A stretch of DNA of 64,000 nt from Mycobacterium sp. 852002-51057_SCH5723018 (GTDB taxonomy: Bacteria > Actinomycetota > Actinomycetes > Mycobacteriales > Mycobacteriaceae), in the NCBI RefSeq assembly GCF_001667035.1, contig NZ_LZIR01000023.1:1-64000 (forward strand), written 5' to 3'. Positions 46,876-54,455 of the stretch are shown piece by piece; within the stretch, counting starts at the first letter, position 1, and the number at the start of each line of letters is the position of its first letter. Made by a program: the position numbers and the translations under genes. The notes beneath the pieces are model-generated. The model saw only the letters and a list, made by a program, of their open reading frames with translations. It was not told the DNA's origin and did no database searches.

Positions 46876-47715
46876 CTACGGCACGTCGGTCGAGGGTTCC
46901 GGTCGCGGTGCAACGGCGCGAACGAACGCGTCGGCGAAGATGTCGCAGCATTCATCAAGGTCTGGCATCGCGATCTGGGGCAGGTTAGCCAACGATGGCC
47001 GCAACATGCAGTGCACCACGATGGGGCTGATCAGCTGTTGCGACAGCAACGGGCGGGGAACATCGCGAATGTGGCCAGCCGCAACCTGGTCTTCCAGCCA
47101 GCGATCCACGGCAGCGAGGCTGCCCAACACGCCATGCTCAACCAACACCTGCCCAGCTTGTCCCGTCGGATGGGCCATTGCGTCGACGAGCACGGCCAAC
47201 AGCACGCGCGGCTCGCGGAGGTAGAGCTCTGCAAGCGCCCGGTAGATCCGGCGCACCGCCTCAATGAGATCGGGCCCCGAGCTAGCGAAGACACCGTGGA
47301 GATCGGGCGAGATCGGGATATAGCGGTCACAGACAGCCTGCAACAATTCGTGACGTCCACCGAAGACTGCATAAAGACTGTGCACCGAGCAGTCGGCTTT
47401 CGCGGCGACCGCCTCGAAAGTCGCTGCGCCCACGCCCCGGGCGCCGATGAGCGCCGCCGCCGCCTCTAGGGCGCGGACCCGCACCGGAGGGCGTCCACCT
47501 GGATCCACACCGGAGTCGCGTACGGCGTCGTCGAGTGCTTTACGGGTACCACCGAGCTGGCGCAGCAGAGTGCTCCGTGACACCCCAAGGGCATGAGCGA
47601 TCACGGCGATCGGCACATCGGCGACGTCCCTGCCTAGCCGCTCGGCCGACGACAGTGCGGCCTGGATAGCCTCTGCCGGCACCGCTCTCGACCGGCGAGA
47701 CCTGCGTTGTGACAC
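46876..47715 (-). CDS. TetR-family regulator with an additional N-terminal HTH-like segment
   Basis: 279 residues. The TetR HTH at residues about 90-125 (GVGAATFEAVAAKADCSVHSLYAVFGGRHELL) is clear, but it is preceded by a second HTH-like region, VADVPIAVIAHALGVSRSTLLRQLGG, at about residues 33-60, so the protein is longer than a usual 190-220-residue TetR. The rest is the helical ligand domain. It is divergent from the BVMO gene; two palindromes in the shared 309-base region are probable operators. This makes it the likely regulator of the BVMO-SDR group. Confidence 0.87.
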   Translation of the reverse strand: MSQRRSRRSRAVPAEAIQAALSSAERLGRDVADVPIAVIAHALGVSRSTLLRQLGGTRKALDDAVRDSGVDPGGRPPVRVRALEAAAALIGARGVGAATFEAVAAKADCSVHSLYAVFGGRHELLQAVCDRYIPISPDLHGVFASSGPDLIEAVRRIYRALAELYLREPRVLLAVLVDAMAHPTGQAGQVLVEHGVLGSLAAVDRWLEDQVAAGHIRDVPRPLLSQQLISPIVVHCMLRPSLANLPQIAMPDLDECCDIFADAFVRAVAPRPEPSTDVP

Positions 47716-47729
47716 AGATGTCTACCTAG

Positions 47730-47741
47730 CTTGTAAACAAG
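47730..47741. promoter_or_regulatory. Palindrome CTTGT-AA-ACAAG next to the TetR start
   Basis: CTTGT and ACAAG form a perfect inverted repeat with a 2-base centre, 15 bases upstream of the TetR start codon. TetR-type proteins often bind such sites to repress themselves. The remainder of the 47716-48024 intergenic region has no gene. Confidence 0.5.
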
Positions 47742-47752
47742 TTTCAAAATGG

Positions 47753-47778
47753 ACTAGACCGGAGATCTACCGTCTAGT
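47753..47778. promoter_or_regulatory. 26-bp near-perfect palindrome between TetR and BVMO genes
   Basis: Arms ACTAGAC (47753-47759) and GTCTAGT (47772-47778) are perfectly inverted, and the centre AGATCT is itself a palindrome, leaving only two non-symmetric pairs over 26 bp. This is a strong operator candidate for the divergent promoters of the TetR gene (start 47715) and the BVMO gene (start 48025). Confidence 0.6.
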
Positions 47779-48024
47779 AATTTTTGCAACAGCAACATCA
47801 ATGTTAGGCGACGAATACAGGGGGCGGAGAGGAGCATCCGATGGCTGGATGGCGCCTCTCGGCAGGGCGGACCGGGGTGTGGTGGGCTCGGTGGACGAGG
47901 ATCCACGAGCAAACCTCAAAGGATGGCTACAAATTTGAGGCTTTCGACGGAGGCTTCCACCGGATAGGGGTAGCGGCTCCTTAATACCCCTCACCACGGT
48001 GAGCGCTGAACAAAGGAGGATGCC

Positions 48025-49578
48025 TTGACTGACGCATCGACGGCACAGCAGCCTTCGGATCGCGCGGCCCGCCATACGCACATCGCCATCATTGGTAGCG
48101 GCTTCTCCGGCTTGGGCGCGGCGGTCAAATTGGATGCGGCCGACAACCGCGACTTCCTCGTGCTCGAGCGCGGTAACGACGTCGGTGGCACCTGGCGCGA
48201 CAACACGTATCCCGGTGCGGCATGTGATGTGCCCTCCCACCTGTACTCGTACTCGTTCGCGTTAAACCCCGATTGGACCAGATCGTTTTCGAGCCAGCAT
48301 GAAATCCAGGACTATATCCGTGGCGTCGCGCGGGGCGCGGGGGTTCTGGATCGGCACATCTTCGGGTGCGAAGTTAAGAGGGCGGTGTGGCAAGAACAGC
48401 ACCATCAGTGGGAGCTAACGACGAGCCACGGAACCATCACTGCCGATGTGCTTATCGGCGCGTTCGGCGCGCTGGCCGAACCGGCGCTGCCAGACATACC
48501 CGGTGTCGACAGCTTTGACGGCGAGTTATTTCACTCGGCCCGGTGGAACCACAGTGCCGACCTGAGCGGTAAGCGTGTCGCTGTGATTGGCACTGGCGCC
48601 TCCGGCATCCAAATCGTGCCAGCGATCGCCGATACGGTAGCCCGCCTCGATGTCTACCAGCGCACCGCGCCATGGCTGCTGCCACGATTCGATCGGCCCT
48701 TTACCCGCGCCGAGCGATGGGTGTTTCGGAAGATCCCTGGCGTGCTGTGGCTGGCGCGTGCCGGCATCTACGCGGCCCGCGAGACTCAAGTCGTCGGCTT
48801 GGCGAAGAACCCGCGCTTGATGAAGCTTTTCGAGTGGATCTCGCGCTTCAAGATCCGCACGGAGATTAAAGATCCTGCGTTGCGGCGCAAGGTGACACCG
48901 AACTTCCGCATTGGGTGCAAGCGCATGCTCATCGCCAACGATTGGTATCCCACGTTGGACCGTGAGCATGTCGAGCTGATCACGGACGGCATTAAGGAGG
49001 TCGACGGCCGGCGCATCATCACCAAAGACGGAACGGTGCGGGAAGTTGACGCGCTCGTCGTCGCGACCGGCTTTCACGTCACCGACTCCCCGATGTTCGA
49101 CACGATCTGCGGCAGCCACGGACGCAGTCTCAGTCAGTGCTTCGCCGACAAAGGGATGCGCGCCTACAAAGGCACCACCATCGCCGGTTTTCCAAACATG
49201 TTCGTACTCATAGGGCCGAACACGGGGCTCGGCCACACGTCCATGGTCTACATGATCGAGTCTCAACTGAATTATGTCGTCGACGCCATCAGCACCATGC
49301 AGAGTCGCGCCATCTCCCGCATCGACGTTCGACAGGATGTACAAGACGACTACAACGAACAGCTGCAGTGCAAGCTGGCCGGATCGGTGTGGATGACGGG
49401 GGGCTGTGCCAGTTGGTATTTGGACGCCCACGGCAACAACACCACTCTCTGGCCCGACTTCACATTCCGGTTCCGCCGCATGACCAAGCGATTTGACATT
49501 GATGCGTACGAAACGTCATCGCCACGCGAGTCGCGGGCCGGTGTAGCGGCCAAGCGTAAGCCCGGTCGAGCTAACTGA
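48025..49578 (+). CDS. Flavin-dependent Baeyer-Villiger-type monooxygenase
   Basis: 517 residues from TTG 48025 with AAAGGAGG 6 bases upstream. FAD motif IIGSGFSGLGAAVKL; the second segment GGTWRDNTYPGAACDVPSHLYSYSF; the BVMO fingerprint FxGxxxHxxxW as FDGELFHSARW; NADP motif VIGTGASGIQI; and ATGFHVTDSP. The family inserts oxygen next to ketones or oxidises S/N centres, using FAD and NADPH. A TTG start is unusual but supported by the RBS. It is regulated by the divergent TetR (inference). Confidence 0.93.
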   Translation: MTDASTAQQPSDRAARHTHIAIIGSGFSGLGAAVKLDAADNRDFLVLERGNDVGGTWRDNTYPGAACDVPSHLYSYSFALNPDWTRSFSSQHEIQDYIRGVARGAGVLDRHIFGCEVKRAVWQEQHHQWELTTSHGTITADVLIGAFGALAEPALPDIPGVDSFDGELFHSARWNHSADLSGKRVAVIGTGASGIQIVPAIADTVARLDVYQRTAPWLLPRFDRPFTRAERWVFRKIPGVLWLARAGIYAARETQVVGLAKNPRLMKLFEWISRFKIRTEIKDPALRRKVTPNFRIGCKRMLIANDWYPTLDREHVELITDGIKEVDGRRIITKDGTVREVDALVVATGFHVTDSPMFDTICGSHGRSLSQCFADKGMRAYKGTTIAGFPNMFVLIGPNTGLGHTSMVYMIESQLNYVVDAISTMQSRAISRIDVRQDVQDDYNEQLQCKLAGSVWMTGGCASWYLDAHGNNTTLWPDFTFRFRRMTKRFDIDAYETSSPRESRAGVAAKRKPGRAN

Positions 49579-49621
49579 GTCGCCGCAACCCAACTGATTG
49601 GTCCGAAGGGGGATTGACACT

Positions 49622-50473
49622 GTGGGGTCGATTAAGGGCAAGGTTGCGGTGGTCACCGGCGCAGGCTCGGGCATCGGTCGGGCGCTGGCCGTCGGATTGG
49701 CGGGCCGTGGTGCACGCGTGGCGATCTCCGATGTCAGCGAAGACGGCTTGGCAGAGACCGCGGAACGAGTTGAAGCCCTCGGTGGTACGTTCCATGTCGA
49801 ACCGCTCGATGTCAGCAACCGTTCGGCAGTCCAGGCCTACGCCGCGTCCGTGGCGGCGCACTACGGAGTGGTGCATCAGGTCTATAACAATGCCGGAATC
49901 GCCAGCGGCGCCGCGTCGGTAATCGACTGCGACTACGACATGTACGAGCGCATCATCGCCATCAACTTGTGGGGCGTTATCCACGGAACCAAGGAGTTCC
50001 TGCCGTACCTGGTTGAGTCCGGGGATGGACACGTGGTGAATATCTCAAGCCTCAACGGGTTGATGGCTCAAGGATCCATGACTGGATACTGCACCACCAA
50101 ATTCGCGGTCCGCGGCTTTACCGAATCCCTTCGGGCCGAGATGCTTTCGGCGAAGTGCCCTGTGCGGGTCACACTAGTACACCCCGGCGGTATCGCCACG
50201 AATATCGCCACATCGGCGCTCGACGACGCCGAGCGCGAAGGGCGCGAGATCACCGAGGCGCAGCGGCTGCGCGCACAGGCGTACAACACAAAGCTGCTGA
50301 AGATGTCCCCGCGTCAGGCCGCCGACATCATCTTGGCAGGTGTGGAGGCGAACCGCAGCCGAGTGTTGGTGGGCAAAGACGCGAAAGGCGTCGATCTGCT
50401 GGTGCGGCTACTTCCGCGCGCCCATCCGCGGCTGGTCCTGTGGTGGGAAAAGCGCATCTTTGGGCAGCAGTGA
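49622..50473 (+). CDS. Short-chain dehydrogenase/reductase
   Basis: 283 residues from GTG 49622. TGAGSGIGRALAVGLA is the NAD(P) motif, NNAGIAS the NAG motif, NISSLNG the catalytic Ser and YCTTKFAVRGF the Tyr and Lys. The C-terminal stretch (RLLPRAHPRLVLWWEKRIFG) is typical of the SDRs that accompany BVMOs in mycobacteria (the Rv3085-like group). It lies 43 bases after the BVMO gene. Probable role: interconversion of an alcohol and the ketone used by the BVMO. Confidence 0.92.
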   Translation: MGSIKGKVAVVTGAGSGIGRALAVGLAGRGARVAISDVSEDGLAETAERVEALGGTFHVEPLDVSNRSAVQAYAASVAAHYGVVHQVYNNAGIASGAASVIDCDYDMYERIIAINLWGVIHGTKEFLPYLVESGDGHVVNISSLNGLMAQGSMTGYCTTKFAVRGFTESLRAEMLSAKCPVRVTLVHPGGIATNIATSALDDAEREGREITEAQRLRAQAYNTKLLKMSPRQAADIILAGVEANRSRVLVGKDAKGVDLLVRLLPRAHPRLVLWWEKRIFGQQ

Positions 50474-50554
50474 TCATGCGCGCCCGCGACCGACCTCGAC
50501 TGGCCTTGTCTCCGACCGAACATCGCTGAGTCGCACACGAAAGGAGTTTGTCCA

Positions 50555-52384
50555 GTGGATCGGATAGTGACGGCGGATGCGCCGGCGGGCGGTGCCGGTA
50601 TCAATCAGGTCATTGGCCTGTCGATCGCCGCGGTGGTGATCGGGGCGGCGATGTTGGCGGTGGGGTATATGCACCGGACACATCGCATCAGCTGGCTGAC
50701 CCGGCTTGCGGATGTCCCCGCGCGCAAGTTCAAGCGGCCACCCTGGGTGGCGCTACAGGTCTTGGTCTTCGTGTCGTCAATCATCTGTGCCCTGTTCGGA
50801 TTTATCTGGGACGTGAGCTGGCACATCGGAAATGGGCGCGACCCCGGCCCCTTGGCTAACCCCGCGCACTACTTCATCATTGTGGGCTTATTCGGAATCT
50901 TCGTCGCCGGCATGTTGGCCATCGTCGTGCCCTACGACAAACCGGGACCCGCGGCGATTCGCATCACCAGGCACTGGTACGCCCCAGTCGGGGGCGTACT
51001 GCTCGCGGGCTGCGGTCTCTATGCGTTGATCGGTTTCCCCCTCGACGACATCTGGCACCGACTCTTTGGGCAGGACGTCACATTATGGGGGCCGACACAC
51101 TTCATGATGATCGGCGGCGCGTGCTTTTCGCTGTTCGCCTTGCTGATGCTCGAGTATGAGGGCCGCCGCACGATGCCAGACCCGCCTGATGACGGACGGT
51201 TCGTAAAGTTTCTGCGCTACTTGTCCTTTGGCGGCTTACTGATTGGCCTGTCCGTTTACCAGATTGAATACGACTTTGGTGTGGAGCAGTTCCGTCTGGT
51301 GCATCAGCCGATGTTGATTGCCGCGGCGGCCGCGCTGGCACTCGTGGCGGCGCGGATCACGCTCGGGCCATGGGCGGCGATCGCGGCTGCGCTGCTAGCG
51401 GCCACGCTGCGCGGCATCGTCGCGTTGCTCGTGGGGCCGATACTGGGGGCGCCCACCACCTGGTTTCCGCTCTATCTCGGCCCGGCGATCGTCGTCGAGT
51501 TGTTAGCGCTGACACCGCTACTCAAGCGGCGGGTGCCATTTGGGGCCGTCGCCGGTCTGGGGGTGGGCACCGTTGGGCTATGGCTGGAATCGCTGTGGAT
51601 TGGTGCGGTCTATCCCTATTCGTGGCCAATGAGTATGTGGGGCGAAGCCCTCGCGATGGCTGTGCCGGTCGCTGTGTTGACGGGTGTCTGCGGTGGACTG
51701 CTCGGAATGGTGCTTATCGGCCGACGGTTACCACGTGGGGCCATCGGTGTGGGCGCTGTGGTGCTCGCGGTCGTGGCCATCGGCATCGCAGTCGTCAGCG
51801 GTCTACACATCGTTGTCCCGAAGCAAGGCTCGGCGACGATCACTCTCGCTGAACAACCCAGCACCGACGGCAAGCGCATGGTGTCGGCCGACGTGCAGAT
51901 CAATCCGCCGACGTTGGTAAGTGATGACCCCCAGTGGGTATCGATCCTGTCGTGGCAGGGCCGCATGGAAAACAACCGTGGACTCGTGATCGACCGGTTG
52001 GAGAAGATTGGGCCTGGCCATTACCGCTCGACACAGCCGGTTCCGGTGTGGGGATCGTGGAAGACGCTGGTGCGAATCCAGGACGGCACCACCATGACGG
52101 CGGTGCCGATCTTCATGCCAGCTGACTCGGCCATCCCCGCTCCAGAGGTCCCCGTTGAGATGTCGAGCACAAGGAAGTTCGTGCCGGAGATCACCATCCT
52201 GCAGCGCGAACGCAATCAGAACAGTCCGACCTGGTTGTGGAACGTTGGATCGGGGCTGGTGTTGATGTTCACTCTGATGGTGGTCGCCGGCCTCACGTGG
52301 GGAGCCGGTCGTATCAATGCGACCGAGCTCGGGGTAGAAGAACAAAGCAGTGCGCCCCTTCGAGAGCCGACACCCCAGGCATGA
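50555..52384 (+). CDS. Large multi-spanning membrane protein with conserved His motifs and an exposed C-terminal domain
   Basis: 609 residues from GTG 50555 (AAAGGAG upstream). There are about 11 hydrophobic helices in the first 420 residues. Membrane-edge motifs are rich in His: WDVSWHIGNG, NPAHYFIIVG, DDIWHRLFGQDV, GPTHFMMIGG and VHQPMLI, which suggest metal ligands. Residues about 430-570 form a soluble beta-rich domain (GHYRSTQPVPVWGSWKTLVRI) resembling FixH/YtkA-like domains, followed by a last membrane helix. I do not know a named family. It lies between the BVMO/SDR pair and the lanthipeptide-like genes and could belong to either or neither. Confidence 0.65.
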   Translation: MDRIVTADAPAGGAGINQVIGLSIAAVVIGAAMLAVGYMHRTHRISWLTRLADVPARKFKRPPWVALQVLVFVSSIICALFGFIWDVSWHIGNGRDPGPLANPAHYFIIVGLFGIFVAGMLAIVVPYDKPGPAAIRITRHWYAPVGGVLLAGCGLYALIGFPLDDIWHRLFGQDVTLWGPTHFMMIGGACFSLFALLMLEYEGRRTMPDPPDDGRFVKFLRYLSFGGLLIGLSVYQIEYDFGVEQFRLVHQPMLIAAAAALALVAARITLGPWAAIAAALLAATLRGIVALLVGPILGAPTTWFPLYLGPAIVVELLALTPLLKRRVPFGAVAGLGVGTVGLWLESLWIGAVYPYSWPMSMWGEALAMAVPVAVLTGVCGGLLGMVLIGRRLPRGAIGVGAVVLAVVAIGIAVVSGLHIVVPKQGSATITLAEQPSTDGKRMVSADVQINPPTLVSDDPQWVSILSWQGRMENNRGLVIDRLEKIGPGHYRSTQPVPVWGSWKTLVRIQDGTTMTAVPIFMPADSAIPAPEVPVEMSSTRKFVPEITILQRERNQNSPTWLWNVGSGLVLMFTLMVVAGLTWGAGRINATELGVEEQSSAPLREPTPQA

Positions 52385-52816
52385 TCTCCGGGCGACTTGA
52401 ACGGGAACCGCAACCGGCGCTCGTGCGGGAATCATCGCAAGCCGTACACGCTTCGCTCGAAGCCAAGCGGTGGAGTTGTAATGGCTGAGCCTAAGACGCT
52501 GGCACAACCCAACCCGGGGCAGTAGCGGCGGACGAGCTGATCTCGGCGTGAGCTTTGCCAAGACAAATCCGGCTTGAACTTCGGGCGACAAAAAGTCATC
52601 GCAGTCGCATCGGACTTGGGCGAGTGTCAAGAAGAGAGAGTTCGTCAGCCCGCGTCGTGCGCTAATTCGGTCTGCGTATGCATGACCACCGCCGTGGGAA
52701 GGTAGCTGGTCACAACCTGCGAGCCACGCGTGCTCGGGAATTCGGCAACGCCGAGGTTCCCGGCTGATAACATCCTGTTGGCACCGGTCAGGTTCATCCC
52801 CAGGGATTGGAGAGCC
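52385..52816. other. 432-base gap before the lanthipeptide-like precursor
   Basis: There is no convincing gene. Short open frames of 14 and 35 codons near 52381-52520 lack RBS and protein-like character. The frame of the precursor is open upstream to a GTG at 52730. The gap presumably contains the promoter of the three-gene set, but I cannot point to a clear -10. Confidence 0.4.
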
Positions 52817-53314
52817 GTGAGCGCTGACAAGAAACGCAACGAGATCGACCTCACCGTCCACCCACTGGCGCCGTTGAACCCCGAGGCGATGCCGCGGTCG
52901 ACGAACACGACGCAGATCATCGGGTTCGTCGGGCCCTCCGACGTTGAGGACCACTTGCGCATCTACACGGATCTGTCGTTCTCCACCTTCTACGACATCG
53001 ACGAGACCGACGTGGTGCGGGCCGCACGCGTAGACACCCAGGACGGCAACAGTCCAACCGTGGTCCACGTCGACAGCTCAGCTCACATCGAGTTCGTGTA
53101 CACCAGCCGCATCGCCGGCGGCGCCGACTACGTCACTGGCGCCGTGGCGCGGCTGTATGCGCAGGTTGTCGAGACCGACGACAAGACGCGGGTGTGGACT
53201 CCTGGGCCGGCGCCGCGTCCTCGGCCCACTGTGTGGGAGTGTGCGACCCAGCCGCCCCGTTGCACGCCGATCTTCTGCCCGACCCAGGCCGGATCGGGTT
53301 GTCAGGCGGTCTGA
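52817..53314 (+). CDS. Candidate lanthipeptide precursor (class V-like) with long leader
   Basis: 165 residues from GTG 52817, preceded by GGAG 4 bases away; GTG 52730 in the same frame is an alternative. Residues 1-30 are polar. Residues about 31-120 look like a folded beta-rich domain (TQIIGFVGPSDVEDHLRIY, YDIDETDVVRAARVD). Then a Pro/Arg linker (PGPAPRPRP) leads to a C-terminal core with Cys142, Cys149, Cys154 and Cys162 and Thr138, Thr144, Thr150, Thr156 and Ser160. Each Cys follows a Thr/Ser by 2-5 residues (TVWEC, TQPPRC, TPIFC, SGC), the spacing of (methyl)lanthionine rings. There are no Cys outside the tail. It is 34 bases upstream of the kinase gene. Precursor status is inferred from architecture and context. 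Confidence 0.75.
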   Translation: MSADKKRNEIDLTVHPLAPLNPEAMPRSTNTTQIIGFVGPSDVEDHLRIYTDLSFSTFYDIDETDVVRAARVDTQDGNSPTVVHVDSSAHIEFVYTSRIAGGADYVTGAVARLYAQVVETDDKTRVWTPGPAPRPRPTVWECATQPPRCTPIFCPTQAGSGCQAV

Positions 53315-53348
53315 AGCATCGCGGCCCGGCAAGAAAGGCCGCCGCCGG

Positions 53349-54455
53349 GTGAATATCGATGCCAGCCCGGTTGCCCTGAGCGTCGAGGGCGCGGCTGACT
53401 ACCTACTGGGACACGGATTCATCGACGCGGCGGCAATCCTCGACGGCGGACTTTCGATCACCGCCGTTGCGCGGCGCAACCGCAACCTCATCGTGCAGGG
53501 AGGCGATCGCCGAGGCTTTGTGCTCAAACAGCCCGAACCGGCTGCGCCCGCCGGCAATCGGAACTCCATTGCCGTAGAAGCACGGTTCTACCTTGGTCTG
53601 CGTGATAACAAGCACGGCGACCTGGCATCGCTGGTTCCGCGGTGCATCGCGTTCGACCCCGACAGTGCGCTGCTGGTCATCGAATACCTGCACGAGCACC
53701 AGACGCTGGCGGCGCGCTTCGGCTACATCGAGCCCGAGCACCTACCGATCGCGCTGTGGCGCCGGGTCGGCGCCGCGGTCGCCGCAGTCCATGAGAGTTC
53801 GTACCCCGCGGCGGGTCACCACGATGACGAACAGCGCAGTGCGCCGGCGGCATTCGGCGCGCATCAGCCGCCGCCGATTTGGTTGCAGACGGCGACTTCT
53901 GCCGCGCTGACCCTCCTGGGCGCCGTGCAGTCCTCCGTCGCTATCTGCGAGGGCATCACGGCCAGCGCGCAGAGGTGGCGCGACGATGCGTTTATCCACG
54001 GCGACATGCGCCTAGACAACATCCTTTACGCGCCGGAGGACTTGCGGCTGATCGACTGGGAACTGTGCCAGCGCGGCGACAGCACGTGGGACGTCGCGTC
54101 GGTCATCGCCGACCTCATTGTGTTGTGGCTGCACGGCGCGCACCCCCACGGCGCGGCCCGCGTCGAACCGACGCTCGATACAGGCAGCTGGTCGGTGTAT
54201 CAGGCCGCGATCCGGTCGCTGTGGTACGGGTATTCGGCGTCGCGAGAAGGCGGCCGACGGCCACCTACGGACAAGCTGGCAGGATACGCCGCTGTTCGCC
54301 TCGTGCAGACGGCCTTCGAGTGGGCCGCGGTCAGCGCCGACCGTCTCCCGTTCGCCTTCACGCTGCTGCAAGTCGCCGAGAACATTCTCATCGATCCGCA
54401 CAAGGCCGCAACACAATTGTTGGCGATCACCGCGCCGGATCTTGGCGGCCGGTGA
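53349..54455 (+). CDS. APH-like kinase of a class V-like lanthipeptide pathway
   Basis: 368 residues from GTG 53349, just after the precursor. The aminoglycoside-phosphotransferase fold is plain: FVLKQP holds the ATP-binding Lys60, VIEYLHEHQTLA the hinge, FIHGDMRLDNILY the catalytic loop (His217, Asp219, Asn224), and LIDWELCQRGDSTWDV the metal Asp236. In class V systems (such as those for lexapeptide and cacaoidin) a stand-alone APH-like kinase phosphorylates Ser/Thr before elimination. Here it is placed between a Cys/Thr-rich peptide gene and a lyase-cyclase gene, which suits that role and argues against antibiotic resistance. The stop overlaps the next start (TGATG). Confidence 0.8.
   Translation: MNIDASPVALSVEGAADYLLGHGFIDAAAILDGGLSITAVARRNRNLIVQGGDRRGFVLKQPEPAAPAGNRNSIAVEARFYLGLRDNKHGDLASLVPRCIAFDPDSALLVIEYLHEHQTLAARFGYIEPEHLPIALWRRVGAAVAAVHESSYPAAGHHDDEQRSAPAAFGAHQPPPIWLQTATSAALTLLGAVQSSVAICEGITASAQRWRDDAFIHGDMRLDNILYAPEDLRLIDWELCQRGDSTWDVASVIADLIVLWLHGAHPHGAARVEPTLDTGSWSVYQAAIRSLWYGYSASREGGRRPPTDKLAGYAAVRLVQTAFEWAAVSADRLPFAFTLLQVAENILIDPHKAATQLLAITAPDLGGR

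Noticed and set aside
52381..52520. Short open frames (35 and 14 codons) as possible extra RiPP precursors
   Set aside because: They have no Cys/Thr-rich core, no RBS and no leader-like part.
53349..54455. Aminoglycoside resistance kinase
   Set aside because: The fold is APH-like but the tight position between a Cys/Thr-rich peptide and a HopA1-LanC gene favours a lanthipeptide kinase.
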